Assembly: GCA_032717465.1 (NCBI GenBank)
Contig: CM064657.1
Coordinates: 22,034,968-22,098,967 of the forward strand
Origin: Coenobita brevimanus
Lineage: Eukaryota > Arthropoda > Malacostraca > Decapoda > Coenobitidae
Reading direction: 5' to 3'
Length of the DNA: 64,000 bases
The notes under the pieces are model-generated. The model did no database searches. It saw only the letters and a list, made by a program, of their open reading frames with translations, and was not told the origin of the DNA. This document shows, in pieces, positions 9,284 through 20,624 of this stretch; positions within the stretch are counted from its first letter, which is position 1, and every line of letters starts with the position of its first letter. The position numbers and the translations under genes were made by a program.

Positions 9284-10325
9284 GTTTTTACAGGGGGAGA
9301 GCGGTAAAATGAGTAGCTTGAAAAACAGTGCCCCCAAAGAATACCATAGTATCCCCGACGACAGGGCAAGCCAAGAACAGCGTAGTGTGCCCACAAATAT
9401 GCCGACACCCCCACACGGACCCCACGGGGTAGCAGCCACCAGCCACCATCACTCTGGGCAACAGCAAAGCATGTCAGCCCGGGCCGTGTGCCCCTGGGAC
9501 ATGCAGCCACCACGCCGCCGCCACCGTAGGAGAAGGACACTACCTTCGTGTACTGGAATTGCTGAGCTAGCTAAGGGTGGAGTTAGAAAACAAACTCCAG
9601 ACGGCGCCCCTCTGGTAGAGACGATCTATGGTCGCTCCCAAAGTGTTTCAGTAGAGACGATCTATGGTCGCTCCCAAGGTGTTCACGCAGAGACGATCAA
9701 TGTTCGCTCCCAAGGTGTTCAAGTAGAGACAATCTATGGTCGCACCCAAGGTGTTCCGGTAGAGACGATCTATGGTCGCTCCCAAGGTGTTCACGTAGAG
9801 ACTATCTATGGTCGCTCCCAAGGTGTTCACGTAGAGACGATCAATGGTCGCTCCCAAGGTGTTCACGTAGAGACGATCAGTAGTCGCTCCCAAGGTGTTC
9901 AGGTAGGGACAATCTATGGTCGCTCCCAAGGTGTTCCGGTAGAGACGATCTATGGTCGCTCCCAAGGTGTTCCGGTAGAGACGATCAATGGTCGCTCCCA
10001 AGGTGTTCCGGTAGAGCCGATCTATGGTCGCTCCCAAGGTGTTCCGGTAGAGATGATCAATGGTCGGTCCCAAGGTGTTGTGGTAGAGCCGATCTATGTT
10101 CGCTCCCAAGGTGCTCCGGTAGAGACGATCAATGGTCGTTCCCAAGGTGTTCTGGTAGAGACGATCTATGGTCGCTCCCAAGGTGCTCCGGTAGAGACGA
10201 TCTATGGTCGCTCCCAAGGTGCTTCGGTAGAGACGATCTATGGTCGCTCCCGTCCTCGTGAGACGATCTATGGTCACTCCGAGTGTCGTGGTAGAGATGA
10301 CCTATTGTCGCTCCCTCCCTCGTGA
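9042..10325 (+). CDS. ORF3, unit 1 / LTR 2
   Basis: This copy of the ORF at 1190-2473 has the same length (427 codons) and only scattered substitutions. It spans the polypurine tract, the LTR start and the 12-residue repeats. Function is unknown; it may be non-functional DNA that stays open because the repeat unit is a multiple of three. Confidence 0.35.
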   Translation: MRVERAVWAPTLGRNHRLCGPHHLLNLLQSTTATSTLFLTYDPAQEENSYTIAWQTILQHLKPVYTTSNTQAFHFQPRGREFLQGESGKMSSLKNSAPKEYHSIPDDRASQEQRSVPTNMPTPPHGPHGVAATSHHHSGQQQSMSARAVCPWDMQPPRRRHRRRRTLPSCTGIAELAKGGVRKQTPDGAPLVETIYGRSQSVSVETIYGRSQGVHAETINVRSQGVQVETIYGRTQGVPVETIYGRSQGVHVETIYGRSQGVHVETINGRSQGVHVETISSRSQGVQVGTIYGRSQGVPVETIYGRSQGVPVETINGRSQGVPVEPIYGRSQGVPVEMINGRSQGVVVEPIYVRSQGAPVETINGRSQGVLVETIYGRSQGAPVETIYGRSQGASVETIYGRSRPRETIYGHSECRGRDDLLSLPPS

Positions 10326-11785
10326 GACGATCTACGGTCGCTCCGAGGGCGTGCAGAGTAGAGAGACGTCCCCACGGCAGGAGATTGAAGCCCAGGCTTC
10401 CTGTCCCAGAGTGACCCAGACAGGCCTCCCAGCCTCCCCTGGTCTCTGTTCCCTATGCCTGGCTCTAGAGCAGACGCACCTGATGGACCCCAGTGGAGGT
10501 CGCTGCCGCAGTCCTCCCCTGTCAGCGCCCCTAGACGCTTGAGACCACAGCCCACAGTCTTTCTGAGTTCTCCCCAGGACACCCGGGCGTGATCTCTCTA
10601 CGCCCCCATGACGCCGGGACCTGTCACAGAGGTTCCAGGAGCTATTCGGACCCAGACCCGAGGGCCACACGCCGGAGCCAAGTCCGGAAGCCACGGGGAG
10701 TCCAGGACACGAGAGGACGCCCTTGCGATTCGTCCTGTGCCCTCTCGGCACGCCCCGCATTGACAGTACCCCTAGCCCAGCAGGATCATCGATGACATGT
10801 TCCTGTCTATCCCTCTGATGAATACGTGTGATATTGTAATATGAGTGATTTAGGTCAAGTGTGATTCTCCCCTAGTGTAAGTATTGTGCAGTGATTTCAT
10901 ATAGTGAATATCAGGGTAAATCAGATCACAGCGAGAAGTTAAAGGACGAGAATGTGGAACAAGATCTGATTGACTATACATGTGAGTGACATCCCTGTTA
11001 TATAATTAATAAGCCTGTGCCTATAAAGACATACCCCCATTACTGTGAAGGAATATTGTGAAAGGAAGTATTAATAGTATTCTATCTTTCCCCCACGCTG
11101 TGGAACAAGATCTGATTGACTATACGTGTGAGTGACATCTCTGTTATATAATTAATAAGCCTGTGCCTATAAAGACATATCCCCATTGCTGTGAAGGAAT
11201 ATTGTGAAAGGAAGTATTAATAGTATTCTCTCCTTCTCCCACGCTACCCATAAAATCTTGTTTACCGCTCGCTCTCACTCCCACATCTCAAGTAAGTTTA
11301 AATCAAGGATAAGATCAATTACCAAAGTATTTTGGCTAGTGGAAACCATATAAATTTCACGGCTAATATCTGCCGCCTTCCAGTATTACCATAACTTTCT
11401 CCTAGCCGTCACAAGTCACTCCCCGCACCTCCCCTATCTCCTCCTAGTGAGTCTCAACCCCCTCCACGCGCCCCTGCGCGCGCGCCTATATTTACTGCAC
11501 TCCTGATACACTAGGATTGTTTGTGTTGTCATTAGTATCAGAGAAGCAAGTATCCTGCGAGATACACATATCCTAGATAAGGTTTTATATTGCCATATAT
11601 TGTGTTGTAATATCTGCTGACTTGTCCTGTGTCTGACTGTGGTAATATACGTGTAAAGGTTGTTGCCTAGAGTTTTTGTGTCCTGCCTCTCTTTATTGCA
11701 CTAGCTCCGGTCTCGAAAGAGGACCCTGCTCCACGTTAGGTGAAATAGTAACGAGAAGTCGAGCCTAATTTCACCTAGCATTACA
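9302..11785 (+). repeat. LTR 2
   Basis: This is near-identical to LTR 1 with the same length (2484 bp), including the minisatellite and the 146-bp duplication (10954-11245). It ends ATTACA before the next primer-binding site at 11787. Confidence 0.7.
9615..10361 (+). repeat. 36-bp minisatellite in LTR 2 (17 clear units)
   Basis: Unit order and variants match LTR 1 almost unit for unit, with a few single-base differences (for example GTTCCGGTAGAGATGATC at about 10040). The last two duplications of the array are therefore recent. Confidence 0.95.
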
Positions 11786-11850
11786 CTGGTGGCCAGCGGT
11801 GGTTCTAGACCCGGGCGTAGAAGAGAGGTAATCAGGAAATATTTGGCAAA

Positions 11851-12582
11851 ATGGCAACTAAACTGCACGTTCAGTTACCCAAGTTTGACCCCGACCAGTA
11901 TGATATACACACATATCTGGCAATAATTAAACCCTTACTGGATATTGGCTTTGAAAATGACCAACAAAAAATTGCAGTCACACTACCACTATTGGGTAAA
12001 GCGGCGGCGAACATAGCGCCGAAAATCGTCCCAGAACTCACCTGGCAGAACTTTACCAAGTTCACTGTACAAGCCATCACCCCATCATTAGAGAAAGTAG
12101 TGGCTTTATCCAAATGGGATAGTTTTGCATTCGACAGGGATTTAGATAATACCCTGTTAAAGGCAAGACGCCTGGTTACTGCTGCCTACCCGGAGGCAGA
12201 TGAGGAAACCCGGGATCAGCATACATTCAATACTCTGCTCCGAGTACTCCCAAGTGTTGTGAAGCAACACTTTACTATCCATGACCCAACAGGAGACATG
12301 GATAGAGATATACAGCTGATACAGCGCCTCCTGACCACCTGCCGTTCTCCACAACAAATTAACGTTGCTAAGAAATTCCCCACCCGACCCCCGGCTCCCC
12401 CAGCCACACTGCGTCCACCTCTGCCTCACACCAGCCCGACCCCGACGCCTAGCCCGCCCTGGGCACACCCTTCCCGTCGGCGTCCCGCCCCGCGAGAAAA
12501 CCTGAACCTAGTTCTATCAACCCGTGGGAGTTCACAGGCTGCAACTCCCGCTGCCCCCTTCATGACATACGGGACCAGCTGA
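11851..12582 (+). CDS. gag: Gag-like capsid protein, unit 2
   Basis: This is 243 codons and nearly identical to the unit 1 gag; the clearest change is Pro to Arg in the segment before the proline-rich tail (CRSPQQ). As in unit 1, a second frame continues to a TAG at 12738-12740. No zinc knuckle is seen. Confidence 0.75.
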   Translation: MATKLHVQLPKFDPDQYDIHTYLAIIKPLLDIGFENDQQKIAVTLPLLGKAAANIAPKIVPELTWQNFTKFTVQAITPSLEKVVALSKWDSFAFDRDLDNTLLKARRLVTAAYPEADEETRDQHTFNTLLRVLPSVVKQHFTIHDPTGDMDRDIQLIQRLLTTCRSPQQINVAKKFPTRPPAPPATLRPPLPHTSPTPTPSPPWAHPSRRRPAPRENLNLVLSTRGSSQAATPAAPFMTYGTS

Positions 12583-12763
12583 AAGCTGCTCGCCGCAGGA
12601 TCACAACCCCGGGTTCGCGTAAAGTGTCCGCCTTAGAAGGCGAGGCCCCAGGGGACGAGCTGACGCCCGTGGACGAACCCCCTCCAGGAGAACTAGAGCA
12701 GGAACAGGAGAACGAGAGCCCTAGTCAGCTGGATTTTTAGTCCCGCCCCCGCACCAACCCACG

Positions 12764-14513
12764 GTGGCAGGGGCCATCACTCCTAAGTATCGCCCCCCAG
12801 TATACCACAAGATGAAAATGAATAGTGTGAAGGCCAGGTTACTAGTCGATACGGGAGCAGCCAGGTCCTGCCTTTACAGCCACTATTTCTCCCGCTACAA
12901 ATCGCGGTTTGGCCCACTCCGCCCTACTACCACTCACCTTGTGGACACGGGGGATGGCCCCCTGCCCATCCGTGGGGAAACTCAGGCCCTACGGGTCGAC
13001 ACCCACCAGCCAGTGTCCTCCCAACACCCATTCATCCTTTTTTATTCCTCCTGCCGGAGTTATGACGGGTATTTAGGGCTAGACTTACTTCAAAAACTTG
13101 GAGCCACGATCGACTGTTGCCACCGACAACTCCTGTTCCGCCCCCCACCCCGTTCCACCCCAGCCGTTTGCACATGCACGCCGCGGCCCCGGCCGGAGGA
13201 TTCACCCTCTTCCTCCCCCCAGTGCCCCCCTTCTCCCCCCCTTTTCACCTCCCTCTCCCCCCCTCCCATGCCTTTCCACCCCACTCCTGCCCCCTCTTTC
13301 CCTGCCACCATCTCTGCCGCTGTTAGCATCCCCTCCCACCATGAGGCATGGGTGCCCCTTAACAGGCCCTCAGGTCCATCCGTTTTGTTCTCCCCCCTCC
13401 TCCCCTCCGGACCCCTTTCTGCCTGCCTTGTGTCCCCCACCTTCCTCCCTCCCCACCACGCCGCCATCTGCATCGCCAATCTCGCCCCATCCCCTCTCAC
13501 CCTCCCCAAAGAGCTTATCATCGGAGAGATGGAGGAAGCCGAGCCCTGTGCCCCATCCTCCTCCCACCACCCCGCCCCTCTACCCCCCATCCCTGACCAT
13601 CTCTCCAACCAGCAGTCAGACACTTTACGCCGCCTCCTCCTGGATTTCCAGGATTTGTTTGCAACAGGACCAGCAGATATAGGGCATACTACGTACATGT
13701 CGCACGAAATCCATACGACAGGCCCACCAATACGACAACCTTCCCGACGCAAGAACCCCCAACAGAGAGAAGAGGAGGACCATCAGGTATGCGAAATGGA
13801 ATCGGCAGGTGTTATCTTCCCCTTAACCAACCCATGGTCCTCGCCCGTCGTTCTAGTAAAAAAGAAAGACGGCACGATGCGGTTTTGCATCGACTACCGC
13901 CGTGTGAACGACGTCACAATTAAAGATGCCACCCTCTTCCCCCGCATTGATGATTCCCTAGACTCCCTCTATGGGGCGTCTTGGTTTTCTACCCTCGACC
14001 TCCACTCTGGATACTGGCAGGTCCCCATCCACCCTTACCACTGAGGCAAGATGGCCCTTTTCCACCAGTAATGGCAAATATTACGAATTTAATGTCCTGC
14101 CATTCGGCCTCTGCAACGCCCCTGCCACTTTCTCCAGACTAATGGAATCTGTCTTGAGTGGCCTCACTTGGGAAATATGTTTAGCCTATCTTGACGACGT
14201 CATTGTTTTTAGCCAGACCTGGGCCGACCACTTGCAGCGCCTCCGTCGAGTTTTCACTAGAATTCACCAGGCAGGCTTCAAGCTACATCCTTCTAAATGT
14301 GTCCTGGCCGCTAAAACTGTCTTGTTCATAGGACATACTATTTCCCAAGTAGGAATTTCCCCAGATGCCAACAAGCTTCATGCCATAGCGGACATACCAA
14401 CTCCGCAGGATGTCCACGGCGTCCGTGCCTTCCTGGGACTCACGTCCTATTGCCATCGCTTCGTGAAGGGATTCGCGCAGATCGCTAAGCCGCTTCACGA
14501 CTTGACACGATAA
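12764..14513 (+). pseudogene. pol: Pol protease and reverse transcriptase, unit 2
   Basis: In this copy the protease, the proline-rich linker and the first half of RT are one open frame of 426 codons (12764-14044), which supports a single protease-RT polyprotein. [14 protein letters not shown] and WFSTLDL are present. It ends at the shared TGA (14042-14044). An extra C near 14055 then shifts the frame relative to unit 1. The second half (to 14513) has YLDDVIVFS and ends at the shared TAA. One Tyr in the thumb region reads Cys (SYCHRF). Confidence 0.92.
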
Positions 14514-15115
14514 GGGGAACCTTTCCTCTGGACCGAGGATCGGCTAGCTGCTTTTCATCAGCTAAAAGACAAGCTTGTCTCGGCCCCCATCGTAGCCTTC
14601 CCGACTATGCCCTCCCTTTTCACCTCTACACGGATGTATCCCTTACCGCAATAGGTGCCGTCCTAGCCCAGGTACAGGCCGGCTGGGAGCACATCATCGC
14701 CTGCGCCAGCCGCACTCTGAACCCAGCCGAAAAAAATTATGCCGCCACCAAGCGAGAATGCCTCGGCATAATCTGGGCCCTGCAATATTTTAGGGCTTAT
14801 CTTTCCGGGACCCAAGTCACGATAATCACCTACCACCAACCACTCCAGTGGCTGCGCCAATCAGACTCCCATAACGGCCAACTCGTCCGGTGGCGTGACA
14901 CCCTAGAGGAGTTTCAGTACGAGATTTCATACAGACCCGGAAAGCTCCACACCAATGCAGATGCCCTCTCCCACCTTCCCATCCACGCAGTACAACCGGA
15001 CCCCGACCTACTACAACTCTGGCACCACAGGGAACGGCCCCCCTGGATCCCTGCTCACCTATTACCCAAGCTGTGCCGACAGGGCGACCACCTTCTGACC
15101 CCGTCCTGGCACATC
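14514..15115 (+). pseudogene. pol: RNase H domain, unit 2
   Basis: The domain has the same motifs as in unit 1 (YTDVS, KRECLGI, NADALSHL). A one-base loss near 14600 (TTCCCGAC where unit 1 has TTCCCCGAC) breaks the frame at the N-terminal side of the domain. Confidence 0.86.
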
Positions 15116-16185
15116 CTCTTGACCCCTGATGCGGCACGTGACACCCTACGCTACCTACACGCTCACAACGGCATCCACTTGGGCACCAAAAAATTACTAC
15201 AGGTGTTCAATGATATTTACTGGGCCCCGAACCCCTCCACCCTCGCCAAGGAAATTATCCAGACTTGCCGCGCCTGCGTGCTTGGTAAAGATATCATCCG
15301 GACCGCCAGGCCATCTGGCCATATCACCGCCCACAAGCCCTGGCAACTCCTGGCGATCGACGTAGTAGGCCCTCTTCCCCCTAAATCTGGATATAAATAT
15401 GTGATCACTTTTGTAGACACGTACTCCAAATTCGTAGTAGCCTGCCCAGCTAAGGAACATCATGCCATCGCTGTCGCCGATGCCCTACTCTGACACGAGT
15501 TCCCTTACTTTGGCATTCCCCAAGCCATCCATTCCAATAATGCCCCCGAGTTCTCCGGAAAAGTCTGGGACGAACTGGCCAGAATTTCGGGTACAAGATC
15601 TCCCACTCCTCACCATACTGGCCCCAAGGGAACGCGGTATGTGAACGTAGCCATCGTACCCTTACCAATCAGCTACGCACCAGAAGCGAGGCTACAAAAG
15701 ACGACGATTGGCCGGCACGTGTAAAAATTGTCCAGTGGGGCATGAATTCGTGCCCCCGAGAAGACGGGGTTTCCCCCCACGAAAGAATCTTTGGCGAAAC
15801 CCCCCTCCTACTACTCCTACGCCATCACGTGCAACTGCCCGCTTCCGCTCCCACCACAGACCTGCTACACCTGCTAAAAGGGCGGATATACCACCTACAA
15901 AAGAGTTTAGACCTTGAACCCGACACAGCCACCAACCCTTTCAACCCAGGCGACACAGTCGTCGTCGCCCAACTTCCCACTCCCCACAAGCTCGCCCCCC
16001 GTTTCACGGGGCCCCACACCATCACCAAAGTCCCCAACCCATACCAAGTGGTCGTAAACTACCACGGCACTCCCCGTACATCTACAACCGGCACGTGCGG
16101 CCTTTCCGCACGTCCACCTTCCCAGCTCCAGCCCGACACCCCCAGCCCCCTTCGGCTCCTGACCACCCTCCATAGTCACATATGA
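15116..16185 (+). pseudogene. pol: Integrase, unit 2
   Basis: This has the HHCC finger and DVVGPLP, with a TGA at 15491-15493, Asn in SNNAPEF and the one-base frameshift near 15580, all shared with unit 1. The C-terminal domain is open at 15742-16185 and ends at the shared shift. Confidence 0.9.
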
Positions 16186-17138
16186 GTGCTATGTTTCCTC
16201 CTCACCCTCCCATTCCGTCCCCCCTACTATCTCCACCTCCCAGACCGCCACCACCCCCAGCACCTCACCTGACGCCTCCCCCACCACCCCTCCCTCACCC
16301 TCACCCCTTCCTTCCATGGCCTCCCCCTCAACGCCCACTCCCACATCTTCCGCCCATGCCACCACACCCTCACCACAACCCACTACCACCCCCCCTCCCC
16401 CACCCACCATCCGTGCACCCAATCCGCCCACACCGCGCCTCAGCGCGCACAACGTGCAAAACAACCCGCCCATCCCAGCCGCCCACTCCCACATCTTTCG
16501 CCCACACCACCACACCCTCACCACAACCCACTACCACCCCCCTCCCCCCATCCACCATCCGTACACCCACTCCACCAACACCGCGCCCCACCGCACCCGC
16601 AACACACAAAACAACCCGCCCATCCCAGATGCCCAATTCTCCCCCCACCCCGACCCTCAAGACCACCACCACCCGCTCGAGCCGCCTCTCACGCCCGCCC
16701 GCCCTCCCTATACTCACACACCCCTACACCACCCACCTCTCCACGACTTCACACCGTCAAACTACATCAGGCCCAAATCCCCTCTACCTGTACTCCCCAG
16801 AGACTCAATGCCGCATTACCACGACACAAAACCCGGCCCTCACCCGCAGTATCCAGCATTCAGCCCCCAACCACACCGACAGGCACACCAAGCAACATGA
16901 GAGTGGAGCGGGCCATATGGGCACCTACCCTTGGCAGGAACCACCGACTCTGCGGGCCACACCACCTGCTAAACCTCCTCCAGTCTACCACCGCCACCTC
17001 CACACTCTTCCTCACTTACGACCCAGCACAAGAAGAGAACTCATACACTATTGCCTGGCAAACTATCCTGCAACACCTCAAGCCCGTCTACACCACCTCC
17101 AACACACAAGCGTTCCACTTCCAGCCACGGGGACGTGA
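16182..17138 (+). other. Proline-rich region 3' of pol, unit 2
   Basis: This is a 318-codon open frame of Pro/Thr/His-rich low complexity, equivalent to 469-1431 with small in-frame losses in the CCACCA runs. No independent sign of function. Confidence 0.4.
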
Positions 17139-18186
17139 GTTTTTACAGGGGGAGAGCGGTAAAATGAGTAGCTTGAAAAACAGTGCCCCCAAAGAATACC
17201 ATAGTATCCCCGACGACAGGGCAAGCCAAGAACAGCGTAGTGTGCCCACAAATATGCCGACACCCCCACACGGACCCCACGGGGTAGCAGCCACCAGCCA
17301 CCATCACTCCGGGCAACAGCAAAGCATGTCAGCCCGGGCCGTGTGCCCCTGGGACATGCAGCCACCACGCCGCCGCCACCGTAGGAGAAGGACACTACCT
17401 TCGTGTAGTGGAATTGCTGAGCTAGCTAAGGGTGGAGTTAGAAAACAAACTCCAGACGGCGCCCCTCTGGTAGAGACGATCTATGGTCGCTCCCAAAGTG
17501 TTTCAGTAGAGACGATCTATGGTCGCTCCCAAGGTGTTCACGCAGAGACGATCAATGTTCGCTCCCAAGGTGTTCAAGTAGAGACAATCTATGGTCGCAC
17601 CCAAGGTGTTCCGGTAGAGACGATCTATGGTCGCTCCCAAGGTGTTCACGTAGAGACTATCTATGGTCGCTCCCAAGGTGTTCACGTAGAGACGATCAAT
17701 GGTCGCTCCCAAGGTGTTCACGTAGAGACGATCAGTAGTCGCTCCCAAGGTGTTCAGGTAGGGACAATCTATGGTCGCTCCCAAGGTGTTCCGGTAGAGA
17801 CGATCTATGGTCGCTCCCAAGGTGTTCCGGTAGAGACGATCAATGGTCGCTCAGATGGTGTTCCGGTAGAGCCGATCTATGGTCGCTCCCAAGGTGTTCC
17901 GGTAGAGACGATCAATGGTCGGTCCCAAGGTGTTGCGGTAGAGCCGATCTATGTTCGCTCCCAAGGTGCTCCGGTAGAGACGATCAATGGTCGCTCCCAA
18001 GGTGTTCTGGTAGAGACGATCTATGGTCGCTCCCAAGGTGCTCCGGTAGAGACGATCTATGGTCGCTCCCAAGGTGCTTCGGTAGAGACGATCTATGGTC
18101 GCTCCCAAGGTGCTTCGGTAGAGACGATCTATGGTCACTCCGAGTGTCGTGGTAGAGATGACCTATTGTCGCTCCCTCCCTCGTGA
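16897..18186 (+). CDS. ORF3, unit 2 / LTR 3
   Basis: At 429 codons, this is the longest version, with 18 repeat units because the segment VETIYGRSQGAS is doubled near 18100. The N-terminal 90 residues match units 0 and 1 apart from a few changes. Function is unknown. Confidence 0.35.
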   Translation: MRVERAIWAPTLGRNHRLCGPHHLLNLLQSTTATSTLFLTYDPAQEENSYTIAWQTILQHLKPVYTTSNTQAFHFQPRGREFLQGESGKMSSLKNSAPKEYHSIPDDRASQEQRSVPTNMPTPPHGPHGVAATSHHHSGQQQSMSARAVCPWDMQPPRRRHRRRRTLPSCSGIAELAKGGVRKQTPDGAPLVETIYGRSQSVSVETIYGRSQGVHAETINVRSQGVQVETIYGRTQGVPVETIYGRSQGVHVETIYGRSQGVHVETINGRSQGVHVETISSRSQGVQVGTIYGRSQGVPVETIYGRSQGVPVETINGRSDGVPVEPIYGRSQGVPVETINGRSQGVAVEPIYVRSQGAPVETINGRSQGVLVETIYGRSQGAPVETIYGRSQGASVETIYGRSQGASVETIYGHSECRGRDDLLSLPPS

Positions 18187-19646
18187 GACGATCTACGGTC
18201 GCTCCGAGGGCGTGCAGAGTAGAGAGACGTCCCCACGGCAGGAGATTGAAGCCTAGGCTTCCTGTCCCAGAGTGACCCAGACAGGCCTCCCAGCCTCCCC
18301 TGGTCTCTGTTCCCTATGCCTGGCTCTAGAGCAGACGCACCTGACAGATGCCAATGGAAGTCGCTGCCGCAGGCCTCCCCTGTCGGCGCCCCTAGACGCT
18401 TGAGACTGCAGCCTACAGTCTCTCTGAGTTCTCCCCAGGACACCCGGGCGTGATCTCTCGACGCCCCCACGACGCCGGGACCTGTCACAGAGGTTCCTGG
18501 AGTTATTTGGCCACAGTCCCGAGGGCCACACGCCGGAGCCAAGTCCGGAAGCCACGAGGAGTCCAGGACACGAGAGGACGCCCTTGCGATTCGTCCTGTG
18601 CCCTCTCGGCACGCCCCGCATTGACGGTACCCCTAGCCCAGCAGGATCATCGATGATATGTTCCTTTCTATCCCCCTGATAAATACGTGTGATATTGTAA
18701 TATGAGTGATTTAGGTTAAGTGTGATTCTCCCCTAGTGTAAGTATTGTGCAGTGATTTCATATAGTGAATATCAGGGTAAATCAGATCACAGCGAGAAGT
18801 TAAAGGACGAGAATGTGGAACAAGATCTGATTGACTATACATGTGAGTGACATCCCTGTTATATAATTAATAAGCCTGTGCCTATAAAGACATACCCCCA
18901 TTACTGTGAAGGAATATTGTGAAAGGAAGTATTAATAGTATTCTATCTTTCCCCTACGCTGTGGAACAAGATCTGATTGACTATACGTGTGAGTGACATC
19001 TCTGTTATATAATTAATAAGCCTGTGCCTATAAAGACATATCCCCATTACTGTGAAGGAATATTGTGAAAGGAAGTATTAATAGTATTCTCTCCTTCTCC
19101 CACGCTACCCATAAAATCTTGTTTACCGCTCGCTCTCACTCCCATATCTCAAGTAAGTTTAAATCAAGGATAAGATCAATTACCAAAGTATTTTGGCTAG
19201 TGGAAACCATATAAATTTCACGGCTAATATCTGCCGCCTTCCAGTATTACCATAACTTTCTCCTAGCCGTCACAAGTCACTCCCCGCACCTCCCCTATCT
19301 CCTCCTAGTGAGTCTCCACCCCCTCCCCGCGTCCCTGCGCGCGCGCCTATATGTGCTGCACTCCTGATACACTAGGATTGTTTGTATTGTCATTAGTATC
19401 AGAGAAGCAAGTATCCTGCGAGATACACATATCCTAGATAAGGTTTTATATTGCTATATATTGTGTTGTAATATCTGCTGACTTGTCCTGTGTCTGACTG
19501 TGGTAATATACGTGTAAAGGTTGTTGCCTAGAGTTTTTGTGTCCTGCCTCTCTTTATTGCACTAGCTCTGGTCTCGAAAGAGGACCCCGCTCCACGTTAG
19601 GTGAAATATTAACGAGAAGTCGAGCCTAAATTCACCTAGCATTACA
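17157..19646 (+). repeat. LTR 3 (mosaic)
   Basis: This is 2490 bp. The left part, through the minisatellite to about 18340, matches LTRs 1 and 2. From about 18356 onward it shares variants with LTR 4 (for example GGAAGTCGC, CTGTCGGCGCC, GACTGCAGCCTACAG). The block ends ATTACA at 19646. It looks like a recombinant between two LTR lineages. Confidence 0.7.
17470..18220 (+). repeat. 36-bp minisatellite in LTR 3 (18 clear units)
   Basis: This has the same unit order as LTRs 1 and 2 plus one extra unit near the 3' end. One unit carries TCGCTCAGATGGTGTT in place of TCGCTCCCAAGGTGTT at about 17850. Confidence 0.95.
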
Positions 19647-19711
19647 CTGGTGGCCAGCGGTGATTCTAGACCCGGGCGTAGAAGAGAGGTAATCAGGAAA
19701 TATTTGGCAAA

Positions 19712-20443
19712 ATGGCAACTAAACCGCACGTTCAGTTACCCAAGTTTGACCCCGACCAGTATGATATACACACATATCTGGCAATAATTAAATCCTTACT
19801 GGATATTGGCTTTGAAAATGACCAACAAAAAACTGCAGTCACACTACCACTATTGGGTAAAGCGGCGGCGAACATAGCGCCGAAAATCGTCCCAGAACTC
19901 ACCTGGCAGAACTTTACCAAGTTCACTGTACAAGCCATCACCCCATCATTAGGGAAAGTAGTGGCTCTATCCAAATTGGATAGTTTTGCATTCGACGGGG
20001 ATTTAGATAATACCCTGTTACAGGCAAGACGCCTGGTTACTGCTGCCTACCCGGAGGAAGATGAGGAAACCCGGGATCAGCATACATCTAATACTCTGCT
20101 CCGAGTACTCCCAAGTGTTGTGAAGCAACACTTTACTATCCATGACCCAACAGGAGACATGGATAGAGATATACAGCTGATACGGTGCCTCCTGACCGCC
20201 TGCCCTTCTCCACAACAAATTAACGTTGTTAAGAAATTCTCCACCCGACCCCCGGCTCCCCCAGCCACTATGCGTCCACCTCTGCCTCACACCAGCCCGA
20301 CCCCGACGCCTAGCCCGCCCTGGGCACACCCTTCCCGTCGGCGCCCCGCCCCGGGAGAAAACCTGAACCTAGTTCTATCAACCCGTGGGAGTTCACAGGC
20401 TGCAACTCCCGCTGCCCCCTTCATGACATACGGGACCAGCTGA
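19712..20443 (+). CDS. gag: Gag-like capsid protein, unit 3
   Basis: This is 243 codons and open, with about a dozen residue changes from units 1 and 2, several of them shared with unit 4 (for example MATKPH at the start and LGKVVALSKLDSF). It places unit 3 nearer unit 4 in history. A second frame again runs on to a TAG at 20599-20601. Confidence 0.75.
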   Translation: MATKPHVQLPKFDPDQYDIHTYLAIIKSLLDIGFENDQQKTAVTLPLLGKAAANIAPKIVPELTWQNFTKFTVQAITPSLGKVVALSKLDSFAFDGDLDNTLLQARRLVTAAYPEEDEETRDQHTSNTLLRVLPSVVKQHFTIHDPTGDMDRDIQLIRCLLTACPSPQQINVVKKFSTRPPAPPATMRPPLPHTSPTPTPSPPWAHPSRRRPAPGENLNLVLSTRGSSQAATPAAPFMTYGTS

Positions 20444-20624
20444 AAGCTGCTCGCCGCAGGATCACAACCCCGGGTTCGCGTAAAGTGTCCGCCTTAGAAG
20501 GCGAGGCCCCAGGGGACGAGCTGACGCCCGTGGACGAACCCCCTCCAGGAGAACTAGAGCAGGAACAGGAGAACGAGAGCCCTAGTCAGCTGGATTTTTA
20601 GTCCCGCCCCCGCACCAACCCACG

